Counted from the first letter of the stretch, positions 31,745 to 40,986 are shown. The stretch: 64,000 nucleotides of DNA from Sorangium cellulosum (GCF_002950945.1 NZ_CP012673.1:4277001-4341000), one strand, 5' to 3'. Numbers and translations are program-made. The notes: generated from the letters alone by a model not told the origin.

Positions 31745-31913
31745 CGGGCGCGGAGCTTAGCCGATGGCCAGCGGTGTCACGAGGCGTGTTCGGTCGCACG
31801 CAACCCTGGCGGGCGTGTGTCGATGTTCGTGGTGCAGGAGGACGGTTCGTCGACATGCGCCAGCGAGACCGCAAACATCGAGTGAGCCGGCGCCGCCGGT
31901 GCCGATAGAGAGC

Positions 31914-32153
31914 GTGGTGGTGGTGCTGTCGGGCCGGGAGGAGCCGTGGCCGACCCATGGTTCTTACAGGACCTCGCCGCCAGGCGAGGCGTTCTCCGGG
32001 GTGCATTTCCGCATCGAAGCGGTCTATCAACGGACGATGGCTGAGCTCGCGTCGCATGCGGAAGGCCCCGAGACGGTGGGCGACATGGTCCTGGACCTCC
32101 CCACGGGCGACCTGTCGACCTGGCTCGCGACCTTGAACGACCCGGCGCCGTAG
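31914..32153 (+). CDS. small hypothetical protein or fragment
   Basis: A 79-codon frame from GTG 31914 with coding-like composition, including FSGVHFRIEAVYQRTMAEL and GDMVLDLPTGDLSTWLATL. The ribosome site is weak and no family is recognised, so it could be a fragment. The remainder of 31745-32412 shows nothing else. Confidence 0.4.
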   Translation: MVVVLSGREEPWPTHGSYRTSPPGEAFSGVHFRIEAVYQRTMAELASHAEGPETVGDMVLDLPTGDLSTWLATLNDPAP

Positions 32154-32412
32154 AAGGTCAACCAGCCCTGCGCGCCGCTCCAGGCGCCGCGGTTGCAGCA
32201 GGCGTGCTGAAACTGCCGCCCAGAATCCCCGGATCACAGCGCGCGGGCCGGCAGCCAGCCCGCTCCAGCGCCCGACGTGAACCGCGCCTGCTCCAGCGTT
32301 CGCGCGCCGGGCTTTCCGCCAGAACACCGCCATTGACGGCCCCCGCGCCGTAGGCTCTCGTAGAGGGCTGGGGAGCAGCGCCCGAGGGAGCTCCTGTCGG
32401 AGGCACAGGGAC

Positions 32413-33606
32413 ATGGCGAGCGAGCCCGAAGGGAATCAGAGCACGAGCCACGGTCTCGAGACCTTGCAAGAGATGCTCTCCGCGCGCCAGCGGGACCTCT
32501 CGGGACAACACGGGACGGACATCCACGCATTGCGCACGAAGGTGTGGTTCTCGGTCGCGCTCGGCATCCTCGGCGTGGGCCTTTACGCCGCGCACTTCGG
32601 CTCGTGGGCCGTGTTCGCGGAGGTGTTCGCGGCCGGCATCCTCGTCACGGGCGCCGCGGCGCTCGTGGGGACCCTGCTCGGATTCCTGTTCGGGATCCCG
32701 CGCACGCTCGTCGACGAGGGCGGCTCGCGCCAGCCACGGGACGTCCATGGCGGCGCCGCCGCGGCCCCCGGCGCCGTGGACCGCGTGGTCGCTGTCTATT
32801 CTCCGAACACGAACCTCGAGCAGATCTCCGACTGGCTCTCCAAGATCCTCGTGGGCGTCGGGCTCACCCAGCTCAACGATATCCCCGCGGCGCTCGTGCG
32901 CTTCTCCGAATGGCTCGGCTCAGGCATGCCGCACCACCCGGAAGCGGGGAAGTTCGCCCTGGGCGCCATCGCCTACGCTTCGGTGTTCGGGTTCCTGTAC
33001 GGCTACATCTGGACGCGCGTGGTCCTGAGTCCGATGTTCCGCCGCGCCGACGAGCACCTCCGCAAGGCCATCGTGGAGCTCGCCATCGCCGAGCGCTCCG
33101 TGAGCAAGGCGATCGCCAAGGCCGCGGTCGTCGAGCGCTCGGCCACGGAGACCGTCGAGCGCGCCCACGCGAAGGCCGAGCAGGTCCTGCTCGAGGCGCA
33201 GCAGCGGGCCGAGCAGCTCGAGGACACGCTGAAGAGGATGCTGGACCGGCTCCACGAGCCCCGCGAGCGCATGGGGTACGCGGACGCGATCCGCATCGCC
33301 GAGGAGTACGTCGCGCGCCAGGGCGAGCCGAGCAACTTCCTGTTCTGGCTGCGCTACGCGGCGGCGCAGGGCCAGCGCGCCGTCCACGAGCCCAGGGCCT
33401 ACGAGGACGCGAAGAAGAGCGCCCTCGAGGCGGCCCGCAAGGTCCTCCGCCACAGCCCGGAGATGGGCCGCTACTGGCTCTCGCTCCTCTGCCATCCCGA
33501 GCACCCCGAGCGCACCGCGGGCGCAGCCGACCTGCAGGTGTTCTTCAAGGAGCCCGAGTTCGTCGAGCTGATCGGCAACGAGCCCTACGTCCCCGCCAAC
33601 AAGTAG
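32413..33606 (+). CDS. uncharacterised membrane protein with coiled coil
   Basis: 397 residues; GGAGG precedes ATG 32413. Two N-terminal membrane helices (about 44-64 and 67-92) end in the conserved-looking GTLLGFLFGIPRTL. A soluble insert contains NTNLEQISDWLSKILVGVGL, then a third hydrophobic segment (about 180-200) leads to a long Ala/Glu/Arg coiled coil (about 205-290). The C-terminal domain is helical and TPR-like (AARKVLRHSPEMGRYWLSL). I recall the GFLFGIPR and NTNLEQISDWLTKI motifs from scattered uncharacterised bacterial proteins, but no function is known to me. The ending ELIGNEPYVPANK suggests a complete protein. The gene is alone. Confidence 0.8.
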   Translation: MASEPEGNQSTSHGLETLQEMLSARQRDLSGQHGTDIHALRTKVWFSVALGILGVGLYAAHFGSWAVFAEVFAAGILVTGAAALVGTLLGFLFGIPRTLVDEGGSRQPRDVHGGAAAAPGAVDRVVAVYSPNTNLEQISDWLSKILVGVGLTQLNDIPAALVRFSEWLGSGMPHHPEAGKFALGAIAYASVFGFLYGYIWTRVVLSPMFRRADEHLRKAIVELAIAERSVSKAIAKAAVVERSATETVERAHAKAEQVLLEAQQRAEQLEDTLKRMLDRLHEPRERMGYADAIRIAEEYVARQGEPSNFLFWLRYAAAQGQRAVHEPRAYEDAKKSALEAARKVLRHSPEMGRYWLSLLCHPEHPERTAGAADLQVFFKEPEFVELIGNEPYVPANK

Positions 33607-33679
33607 CGAGACCACGCGCCGCACGTGGTGCGCGGGACGGTCCAGCGGGGACACAAATGCGGGAGGGCGGACAGAAAGA

Positions 33680-34234
33680 TCAAGGATCCTCCCGCCTTCG
33701 CCCCGGGAAGAGCGCGCCCCGGATCTCCGCGGGCGACGCGCCGAACATCGCCGACAGGCGCCCGAGCACGAGCCGGTTCAGCCGGCCGTCCGGCGGCGAC
33801 CTCACGGCGAGCACGAACGCCGCGTCGACCGCCGCGCCGGCGTGCGCCGCCGCGCGCTCCGCGAGCGACGCCGCGTCGCGCTCCGTGAGCTCCGCCCGCC
33901 GCGCGACGCGGATCTTCGCGTAGAGCGCCGCCCGCATGAGCGTGTGGTAGCCGTGCATCCACGCCATCCAGGGCTCCTCCGGGCCGCCGGCGAGGGCGCG
34001 CGCGAGCGCGGCGCTCCGGCGCTCGATCTCGGCGAGGGGCAGGTTGTCGAGCTCGTTCAGCGCGCCGGGGAACTCCCCCGCGAGGGCGCGGAACACCTCC
34101 TTGGCCGGGATCGGCTCGCCGGCCGCGCGCGCCGCCCGGAGCTCCGCGAGCCGGTGGTACTTGCGGGCGAGCCCCGACAGCGCCTCCGGCGAGAGCCGGG
34201 CGCCGTCGCCGGACGCCGTCCCGGAGGCCGTCAC
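33680..34234 (-). CDS. conserved-looking hypothetical coupled to epmA
   Basis: 184 residues from GTG 34234, whose GTGA overlaps the TGA stop of the upstream EF-P lysyltransferase gene (4-bp overlap), implying translational coupling. The protein is helical and soluble, with KYHRLAELRAARAAGEPI, LNELDNLPLAEIERR and EEPWMAWMHGYHTLMRAALY. No domain is recognised. The overlap makes a shared expression level likely, but a role in EF-P modification is only a guess. There is no homologue of EpmB or EpmC nearby. Confidence 0.72.
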   Translation of the reverse strand: MTASGTASGDGARLSPEALSGLARKYHRLAELRAARAAGEPIPAKEVFRALAGEFPGALNELDNLPLAEIERRSAALARALAGGPEEPWMAWMHGYHTLMRAALYAKIRVARRAELTERDAASLAERAAAHAGAAVDAAFVLAVRSPPDGRLNRLVLGRLSAMFGASPAEIRGALFPGRRREDP

Positions 34235-35556
34235 AGCCAGCCGTGGGGGAAGGCGAGGACGTCCCCGATCGCCTTCGCGCCGAGGCACAAGGCGACGAGG
34301 CGATCGACCCCCAGCGCGTTGCCGGCCGCGGGCGGCATGCCCTCCTCCAGCGCGTCGAGGAACCGCTCGTCGATCGGGTAGACGGGCTTGCCCCGGGCCG
34401 CCCGCGCCGCCTGATCTGCGGCGAGACGCGCGCGCTGCTCGACCGGGTCGGTCAGCTCGCCGAAGCCGTTGCAGAGCTCGACGCCCGCGACGTAGAGCTC
34501 GAACCGCTCGCACACGCGCGGATCGCCGGGCTTGAGCCGCGCGAGCGACGCGAACGGCGCGGGGAAGTCGACCAGGAACACCGGGTGCGGCAGCGCCGCG
34601 ATCGCCGGCTCCACCACGTCGACCAGCAGGCGGAAGAACCGCTCCTCGTCGCGCGACGCGAGCGCGATCGCGTCGTCCGCAGGCACGCCCGCCCAGCGCG
34701 CGAACGCGTCGCCGACCGCGATCCGCGGGAACGGCGGGCGCAGGCTCACCCGCGCGCCGGACGCGCTCGGCGCGAGCGTGTCTCCCGCGCCGAGCGCGTC
34801 CGCGACGCGCTGCACGATCACCTCCGTGTCCGACATCACCTCGTCCACGGAGGCGAAGGCGCGGTACCACTCGAGCATCGTGAACTCCGGGTTGTGCCTG
34901 TCCCCGAGCTCCCCGCGGCGGAAGCAGCGCGCGAGCTGGAAGCAGCGCGCGACCCCGCCCGAGAGGAGCCGCTTCATCTGGTACTCCGGGCTCGTGATCA
35001 GGAAGGTCGGTCGCGCCGCCTCGACCACGAACGCGTCGAGGTGCAGATCGAGCCCGGGGGAGGGGACCATACTCGGCGTCTCCACCTCGAGGAACCCGCG
35101 CTCGGCGAACAGCGCCCGGATCGCCGCGAGCGCCGCCGCCCGCCGCGCGAGCGCCGCGCCGCGCCCGCGGTGGATCGCGCGCTCGGTCTCGCTCGACGGC
35201 GGCGACGCCGCGCCGGAGCGCCCGCGCGGCGGCCGCCGCGGCGCGATGTGCTCCGCGAGCCGCGCGTCGGCGAGCGCGCCGCCCGCCGGCGTCCCGACCA
35301 CGACCGCGAGGTCGCCGACCTCGAGCGCCGGCGCGCCGCCGTCGAACGCGACGCGCAGCGCGCCGAGCGCGTCGCCCAGGACGACCGCGCCCTCGGCGAC
35401 CTCGAGCACGCGGCCGCCGACGCGCACGCGGCCGGGCAGCGGCGCCCCGGCGGAGGTGATGTCGCTCGGAGCGAACGTCTCCGGGAACCTGGTCGAGGAG
35501 CTGGTTTCAATGTGGGTCACGGGAGCCTGCGTGGGAATGTCCTGGAGGCATATCAC
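34231..35556 (-). CDS. epmA: EF-P lysine lysyltransferase (GenX/PoxA-type, lysyl-tRNA synthetase paralogue)
   Basis: Attaches (R)-beta-lysine or lysine to a conserved Lys of elongation factor P, helping ribosomes through polyproline stretches. The class II synthetase core is clear: motif 2 in CFRRGELGDRHNPEFTMLEW and motif 3 in GNALGVDRLVALCLG. The front carries only a short OB-like segment instead of the full tRNA-binding domain of LysS. At about 440 residues it is longer than E. coli EpmA (about 325), so a lysyl-tRNA synthetase-like origin with a reduced N-domain is visible. The exact start is uncertain: ATG 35556 is the longest, and a GTG thirteen codons later is possible. Confidence 0.83.
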   Translation of the reverse strand: MICLQDIPTQAPVTHIETSSSTRFPETFAPSDITSAGAPLPGRVRVGGRVLEVAEGAVVLGDALGALRVAFDGGAPALEVGDLAVVVGTPAGGALADARLAEHIAPRRPPRGRSGAASPPSSETERAIHRGRGAALARRAAALAAIRALFAERGFLEVETPSMVPSPGLDLHLDAFVVEAARPTFLITSPEYQMKRLLSGGVARCFQLARCFRRGELGDRHNPEFTMLEWYRAFASVDEVMSDTEVIVQRVADALGAGDTLAPSASGARVSLRPPFPRIAVGDAFARWAGVPADDAIALASRDEERFFRLLVDVVEPAIAALPHPVFLVDFPAPFASLARLKPGDPRVCERFELYVAGVELCNGFGELTDPVEQRARLAADQAARAARGKPVYPIDERFLDALEEGMPPAAGNALGVDRLVALCLGAKAIGDVLAFPHGWL

Positions 35557-35745
35557 GCATGTCGACCAACGAGGTCAGGCAAGAAGCCAACGGGGACCAC
35601 AACTCCCTCGTTTTCGGGCGCGAACTCCCCGCGCGCGTCCTTGAACACGCCACATAAGTCGATACGTTGGTCGCGCTCGTCGGTCCGGCCTCGCCGCGCC
35701 TCACGCGAGCGTTGGCTCGAGCCAGCCCAGCCGGAGATGGAGAAC

Positions 35746-37974
35746 ATGAGACGACCGCTGCTTCTGCTTCCGCTCACCGCGCTCGCCACCCTGGTCTGCG
35801 CAAGGCCCGCCGGTGCGTCCGAGTGGCACCCGGTCCGGCCGGGCTCGCCCGCGGCGGATCTGTCCTTGCGCGGCGCGGCGGACGCGCGCGGCGCGGCGGA
35901 GGTGTACCTGAAGCGCGCGGCCTCCGAGCTCCGGCTCCAGGGCGTCGCGCTGGGCTACCGCAACGAGCTCCAGGCCGGCGCGCACCGCACCGTCCGGTTC
36001 ACGCAGACCCACGCCGGGCTGCCCGTGCTCGGCGCCTCCGCGGCGGTCCGCGTGGGGCCGGACGGCCGGGCGGAGGTCGTGGTGCTCGACGTCGCGCGCG
36101 ACCTGACCGTGTCGACGAGGCCGAAGCTCGGCGCGCAGGCCGCGCTCGCCGCGGTCGAGGCGACCTTCGGGATGACGCTCGGGAGCCGGCCGAGCCCCGC
36201 GCTCGCCGTGCTCCCCGACGCGGAGGCGGGCGGCAAGCTCGTGTGGGTCGTCGACGTCCCGTCCGCGCGCGGCGGCGAACGTTTCTTGGTCGACGCGCAC
36301 GCCGGCGAGATCGTCCACCGGCGGCCGCTCGCCGTCGACGTGCGCGGGCGCGTCTACCCGATCAGCGCCGTGGTCACGCCCGAGCTGGAGGACGTCGAGC
36401 TCACCGATCTCGACCTGGCGGAGCCCCAGACCCTGAGCGGCTGGAACGGCAACTTCAAGGTGGCGAACTACGTGGAGGGCGACCCCGTGGACCGGTCGCT
36501 CGTGCTCGAGCAGAGCGTCGTGCCGAACATGGGAGAGGACTTCCTCTATGATCCGCCCGCCGAGGTGGGCGATGTCCAGGACCAGTTCGCGCAGGTCGGC
36601 ATCTATTACCACCTCACGCGCATGCGCGATTACTTCACCGGGACGCATCAGCTCGACATGAGCGCGCCGGAGTGGAAGCTCGTGGCGGTGGCCAACGTGC
36701 TGGACGGCGGGCAGCCGCTCGAGAACGCGTACTTCGCCCCGTACGGCGCGGCGGATCCCTTCAGCGCGTGGAACCTCATCGCCATCGGCCAGGGCGACCT
36801 CTTCGATTACTCGGGCGACTCGGACGTGTTCCTCCACGAGTTCACGCACTACGTCTCCGCCAACGCGATCGACTACAACGAGGGTCAGTTCGCGATCAAC
36901 GAGTACGGTCTGTCCCCCTGGGGCGGCAGCCTCGATGAAGGCCTCGCGGACTACTTCGCCTGCTCCGTGAACGGCGACCCCTCGCTCGGCGAGGCGTCGC
37001 TCGCGCTGCTCGGCGCCGGGCGCGACCTCGCGGACAGCGCCATGAAGTGCCCTGACGATCTGCTCGGCGAGGTGCACGAGGACGGCAAGATCATCGGCAG
37101 CCTCGCCTGGTCGCTGCGCGAGAAGCTCGGACAGGAGCGCAGCGACCGGCTCGTCTGGGGCGCGATGGCGCTGCTGACCCGCAACGCCTCCTTCGACGAC
37201 TTCGTCCGCGGGCTCCGGACGACGGCCGACAGCATGGTCGCCGTCGGCGAGCTGACGGCGGCGGACATCGGCACGATCGAGGCGCTCGTCGAGAGCCGGG
37301 GGCTCGACGACTGCGGGGAGGTGCTCGACCTGAGCGGGGGCGAGGGGCGCCGGACCACCATGTTCGGCCTGAACGCGCTGCTCGGGGGCGGGGACCGGGC
37401 GTGCCTGGCCGTCCGCGGGCAGATCAGCCTCCAGAGCCTCTTCCACTTCAAGAGCACGCCGGCGCCGGGCGCGAAGGGCCTCCGCTTCACCGTGGATCTC
37501 GACGCGCGCGGCGGAGACGACCTCTCGTGGAACATCTACGTGAGGGCCGGCAAACACGTGAGGTTCTCGGCGCCGCCGGGCGGCCTGCCAGAGGCCAGGA
37601 CGTACGATTACAGCGTCGAGGGGATCACGGAGGCTCAGGGCGAGATCGTCATCGACGAGACCTCCGATCCGCCCTTCGACCCGGCGCTGACGTATTACAT
37701 GGTGATCGGCCACACGAACTGCCCGATCACCATCGCGACCGTGAGCAGCGCGGACGTCGCGCGCGAGCCGGAGCCGGAGCCCGAGGTCCCCACGGAGCCG
37801 GAGGTCGAGCCGCCCGGCAGCGCGACGCCCGACCCCGCCGATCTTCCCGAGGACACCTCCGCGGTGGGCTGCGCGTGCCGCGCCGCCGGGCCGAGCGCAC
37901 CGCTCACCCCGTGGTCGGTGCTCCCGGTGCTCGCGCTCGCCGGCGCCGCCGCCCTCCGACGCCGGTCACGCTAG
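35746..37974 (+). CDS. Secreted M36-like metalloprotease with MYXO-CTERM tail
   Basis: About 742 residues. ATG 35746 has GGAG nine bases upstream and starts a signal peptide ending ARPAGAS. A propeptide (to about 210) precedes the catalytic domain with HEFTHYV at 364-370 and the third zinc ligand in SLDEGLADYF. An Asp/Gly-rich beta domain, then a Pro/Glu linker, leads to GCACRAAG, a hydrophobic helix and RRRSR, the MYXO-CTERM plan for surface anchoring. It is shorter than the protease at 5780-9667 and lacks the PA insert; the two are only distant relatives. A large palindrome follows the stop directly and may terminate transcription. Confidence 0.87.
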   Translation: MRRPLLLLPLTALATLVCARPAGASEWHPVRPGSPAADLSLRGAADARGAAEVYLKRAASELRLQGVALGYRNELQAGAHRTVRFTQTHAGLPVLGASAAVRVGPDGRAEVVVLDVARDLTVSTRPKLGAQAALAAVEATFGMTLGSRPSPALAVLPDAEAGGKLVWVVDVPSARGGERFLVDAHAGEIVHRRPLAVDVRGRVYPISAVVTPELEDVELTDLDLAEPQTLSGWNGNFKVANYVEGDPVDRSLVLEQSVVPNMGEDFLYDPPAEVGDVQDQFAQVGIYYHLTRMRDYFTGTHQLDMSAPEWKLVAVANVLDGGQPLENAYFAPYGAADPFSAWNLIAIGQGDLFDYSGDSDVFLHEFTHYVSANAIDYNEGQFAINEYGLSPWGGSLDEGLADYFACSVNGDPSLGEASLALLGAGRDLADSAMKCPDDLLGEVHEDGKIIGSLAWSLREKLGQERSDRLVWGAMALLTRNASFDDFVRGLRTTADSMVAVGELTAADIGTIEALVESRGLDDCGEVLDLSGGEGRRTTMFGLNALLGGGDRACLAVRGQISLQSLFHFKSTPAPGAKGLRFTVDLDARGGDDLSWNIYVRAGKHVRFSAPPGGLPEARTYDYSVEGITEAQGEIVIDETSDPPFDPALTYYMVIGHTNCPITIATVSSADVAREPEPEPEVPTEPEVEPPGSATPDPADLPEDTSAVGCACRAAGPSAPLTPWSVLPVLALAGAAALRRRSR

Positions 37975-38099
37975 AGCGGCGGTCACCCGCTTCGGATACG
38001 GGCCCATCTCGACGTTTTCGGTGCTCAGCGCACAGGAGTGCGCTTGCGCGCCGAAAACGCCGATCTGGGCCCGTCTCCTGTGCGGGTGACCGCCGCTCT
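37975..38099. repeat. 125-bp imperfect palindrome between convergent genes
   Basis: Outer arms of about 18 bp match perfectly: AGAGCGGCGGTCACCCGC at 37973-37990 against GCGGGTGACCGCCGCTCT at 38082-38099. Inner arms at 38000-38021 and 38051-38072 (GGGCCC...GTTTTCGG against CCGAAAAC...GGGCCC) match with about four differences. They flank a 29-bp loop. It could be a bidirectional terminator, but two nested arm pairs and the length are more like a REP/BIME- or MITE-type element. Confidence 0.75.
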
Positions 38100-38133
38100 G
38101 GGACGCATTTGCCGGAGGCGGATGAAGACCGCT

Positions 38134-38601
38134 CTAATCCCTGGTGCCGCCGTCGCCGCCGTCGCCGCCGTCGCCGCCGCTGCCGCCCGTGCCGCCGGCG
38201 CCGCCGGCGCCGCCGGCGCCGCCGCTGCCGCCAGCACCGCCGTCGCCACCGTTCCCGCCGCCGCCGCCGTTGCCGCCCGCACCGCCGCCGCCGTCGGCGC
38301 CGCCCGTGCCTCCGGCACCACCGCCGCCCGTGCCCGTGCCCGTGCCGGTGGTATTGCCGCTCGGCGGACCGTCGGAGACTCCGCAGGTCGTCCCCTCGGC
38401 GCAGCAGCGAGACTGGCTGAGAGAGCGGATCTGGACGCACACGAGGCCGCTCGCGCAGTCGTTGCTGCCGTTCGCGAGGTCGCAGGGCTCGCCTTCGCTC
38501 TGCTGGCTGCAGCTCGCGGCCGAGGCGACGATCGCCGCGGCGAGCGCGGCCAGGAGGAGCGCGGGGCGCAGAGCGTTGCGCGACGTCTTCAGGGCTTTCA
38601 C
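38134..38601 (-). CDS. small lipoprotein with Cys-rich head and Gly-rich tail
   Basis: 155 residues. The signal peptide ends in ASAASC (lipobox near residue 31). The mature part begins with a six-cysteine segment (EGEPCDLANGSNDCASG to RCCAEGTTCG). This is a dickkopf-like Cys pattern found in many myxobacterial surface proteins. The final 75 residues are almost entirely Gly with Asn, Asp and Ala. It looks complete but has no further domain; the Gly tail resembles the linker regions of other surface lipoproteins in this window. It is convergent with the protease gene across the palindrome. Confidence 0.75.
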   Translation of the reverse strand: MKALKTSRNALRPALLLAALAAAIVASAASCSQQSEGEPCDLANGSNDCASGLVCVQIRSLSQSRCCAEGTTCGVSDGPPSGNTTGTGTGTGGGGAGGTGGADGGGGAGGNGGGGGNGGDGGAGGSGGAGGAGGAGGTGGSGGDGGDGGDGGTRD

Positions 38602-38645
38602 GCGCGCTGGTCTAGCAGAACCAGGCGGGCTTGCCTATTGCCCAT

Positions 38646-39308
38646 CTACTGCGGCGGAGCGGCCCGGTTCTTCGCGTCGATCGCGTCGATGAACAGCCCC
38701 ATGTACTGCGCGGCGCTCGCGAGCGAGAAGACGAGCGACAGATAGATGAGCAGCCGGCCGACGTGCACCACGTCGACCAGGCCGAAGTCGACGCCGAGGT
38801 GGATGCGGTACGGGTAGCCGAGGATCAGGCACACGATGCCGATCATCTGGAGCGCGGTCTTGATCTTCCCGCCGTCGCCCGCCGCGATGATGAGCCCCTC
38901 CGTCGACGCGATCGAGCGCAGCGCCGTGATCGTGATCTCGCGCGAGATGAGCAGCACCACCGCCCACGCCGGGATCCGGCCCATCGGGACCAGCCACACC
39001 AGGGTGCCGGCGACGATGAGCTTGTCGGCGAGCGGATCGAGGAACTTGCCGAGCACGCTCACGAGGCCCTGCCGCCGCGCGAGGTAGCCGTCGAGCATGT
39101 CCGTGAGCGCCGCGAGCGAATAGACGCACGCCGCCCAGAAGCAGTCCCGCGGCGCGCCGCGCGACAGGAGCAGGAGGACGGCCGGGATCATCAAGATCCG
39201 GGCAAACGTGATCAGGTTCGGGAGGTTCTTCGCGTCCTCCCAGAGCGTCCTCCGCCGCTGCGCCTTGATGCCGCGCAGGGAGGTGTCCGCGCTAACGACC
39301 ATCGACAA
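38646..39308 (-). CDS. pgsA: CDP-diacylglycerol--glycerol-3-phosphate 3-phosphatidyltransferase
   Basis: Makes phosphatidylglycerol phosphate, the first committed step to phosphatidylglycerol and cardiolipin, in the inner membrane. 220 residues, normal for PgsA. The N-terminus NLPNLITFARILMIP and the catalytic motif DG-YL-AR, eight residues, G-KFL-D-PLA-D (around 74-96) are intact. The C-terminus has further hydrophobic helices. The start overlaps the end of the upstream TPR gene by 17 bp on the same strand, so they are probably co-transcribed. Confidence 0.9.
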   Translation of the reverse strand: MSMVVSADTSLRGIKAQRRRTLWEDAKNLPNLITFARILMIPAVLLLLSRGAPRDCFWAACVYSLAALTDMLDGYLARRQGLVSVLGKFLDPLADKLIVAGTLVWLVPMGRIPAWAVVLLISREITITALRSIASTEGLIIAAGDGGKIKTALQMIGIVCLILGYPYRIHLGVDFGLVDVVHVGRLLIYLSLVFSLASAAQYMGLFIDAIDAKNRAAPPQ

Positions 39309-40986
39309 GAACCATCCCCTCTCCGCCGAACGTCACGAACCCCTGCGCGCCCGCCGGCGCCTCGCTGGCGGGCAGCGTGCGCGGCAGCAGCCGGCCCGTC
39401 CACCCGAGCACCGCCGTCGCGCGCATCGACGTCGGGCGCGACGGGGTGATCTCCACCGCCGCGGCCCGGTCCGGGAGCGAGACCACCATGTGGCCGCGGC
39501 CGCGGAGCTGCACCATCGCGATCGCCTCGCCGTCGCCGGCCGGCAGGCGGCCGTTCTCGTAGCCGATCGGCAGCTCGAAGCCGACGAGGACGTCCTCGCG
39601 CACGTAGAGCGGCTCGTCCGCGAGCGCCACGGCGTGGAGCCGCCGCCCCTCCGCCGCGCCGAGCACGAGCTCGCAGCGCCCGCCGATCTCGATGAACGGC
39701 GTGCTCGGCCCGCCGAGCGGCTCGTCGAAGGTGCGGCCGCGCGCCTGCCGCTTCAGCACGAGCGTCGGGGTGCCGGGGTGCACGCTCATCGTGCGCAGGC
39801 CGTCGAGCCGCGCCACGAAGCCCTTCGCCGCCTGCACGAGCACGACGCCGGTCGCGTGCCGCGCGACCGCGATGTCGCGCGGGAAGATGAGGAGCCGCTC
39901 GCGCGCGAGCGCGAGCAAGCCCTCCGGCGGCTGCGCCGCCGTCGTCGCCGGCGCGGGCGTCGCCGGGGGCGCCGTCGGCGGCGGCAGCGACGACGACCGC
40001 GCCGCGATCTTCCTCGCCGCGTTGATCGCGCTCGCCGCGTCCGCCGGCGCGGGCGCGGGCGCGGCGTTCGGCCGGCGCGCGGAGGCGGAGGGCTCCTCGG
40101 GCGGCAAGGTGCTGCGGCGCCCGACGTGCTGCGGGCCGCCCGCGGGCGGCGGCTGCACCGCGGGCATCGACGGGACGGTCGGCGCCGCGCCGCCCCGCGG
40201 GCCCGGCGCCCGGATCACCGCCGTGGACTGCGCCGCCGGGCGCACGTCGGCCCCGAGGCTCCGGACCGACGGCGGCGCCGGGATCGTCGGCATCGTCTCG
40301 CGGCCAGGCTCGATCGCCGACCAGGTGCCGGACGGGATGCGCGGCAGATCCGAGTCGTGCCGGAAGCCGGCGCCGGCGCGATCGAGCGCCTGCACCGCCT
40401 CGCCCGCGGCGCGCTGCATCTCGGCGCGCGCCTCGGTCCGCGCCTCGATCGGCGGCTGGTCCTCCGTGTCGGGCGCCTCCATCGAGTACCTGCCCGCACC
40501 GCCGCCGGTCATGTCGAGCAGGCGGCGCGCCATCGCGTCGTGGCCGCCGGCCGCGAACGCGTGGCTCGCGCGCTCGAAGTCGCCCATGCGCTGGAACGCG
40601 AGCCCGAGGTAGCCCCAGGCGCGGTGGTGCTTCGGGTTCTGCTCGAGCGCCTTCTCGAGCTCGGCGCGCGCCTGCGCGGGCTGGCCGGTCTTGAGGTACG
40701 AGAGCGCGAGGTTGATGCGCGGCTCGACCGCGTCCGGGTGGGCCTGGATCAGCCGCTCGTAGATCGCGATCGCGCGCGGGTAGAGCCCGAGCCGGAAGTA
40801 GACGATGCCGAGCAGGTCCTGCCCTTTCGGATCGCTCGGCTGGAGCGAGAGGGCGCGCTCGAGCTCCGCCTTCGCGGCGTGGACCCGGTTGTCCTGCAGG
40901 AGCTCGCTGCCCCGGTGCAGGTGGAACAGGAACTCCTCCGCTGCCACTTCGCGGGTGGAAGGCCGGGGATCGTCGCGCTCGGGCAT
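39292..40986 (-). CDS. TPR protein with C-terminal AIM24-like domain
   Basis: About 564 residues. Residues 25-165 form tetratricopeptide repeats (AKAELERALSLQPSDP, AIAIYERLIQAHPDA, ARAELEKALEQNPKH). A long Ala/Pro-rich disordered linker follows to about 330. The last 220 residues are beta-rich with LYVREDVLVGFELPI, VQLRGRGHMVVSLP and VLGWTGRLLP, which resemble AIM24/TerD-like beta-helix proteins. ATG 40986 is preferred over one six codons upstream. It lies between hisA and pgsA on the same strand and overlaps pgsA. The role is unknown; TPR plus AIM24 suggests a scaffold. Confidence 0.78.
   Translation of the reverse strand: MPERDDPRPSTREVAAEEFLFHLHRGSELLQDNRVHAAKAELERALSLQPSDPKGQDLLGIVYFRLGLYPRAIAIYERLIQAHPDAVEPRINLALSYLKTGQPAQARAELEKALEQNPKHHRAWGYLGLAFQRMGDFERASHAFAAGGHDAMARRLLDMTGGGAGRYSMEAPDTEDQPPIEARTEARAEMQRAAGEAVQALDRAGAGFRHDSDLPRIPSGTWSAIEPGRETMPTIPAPPSVRSLGADVRPAAQSTAVIRAPGPRGGAAPTVPSMPAVQPPPAGGPQHVGRRSTLPPEEPSASARRPNAAPAPAPADAASAINAARKIAARSSSLPPPTAPPATPAPATTAAQPPEGLLALARERLLIFPRDIAVARHATGVVLVQAAKGFVARLDGLRTMSVHPGTPTLVLKRQARGRTFDEPLGGPSTPFIEIGGRCELVLGAAEGRRLHAVALADEPLYVREDVLVGFELPIGYENGRLPAGDGEAIAMVQLRGRGHMVVSLPDRAAAVEITPSRPTSMRATAVLGWTGRLLPRTLPASEAPAGAQGFVTFGGEGMVLVDGR

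Noticed and set aside
38134..38601. Plus-strand Ala/Pro-rich open frames opposite the Gly-rich lipoprotein
   Set aside because: They arise from the GCC-rich complement of glycine codons; the minus-strand frame has a signal peptide, a lipobox and a cysteine pattern.
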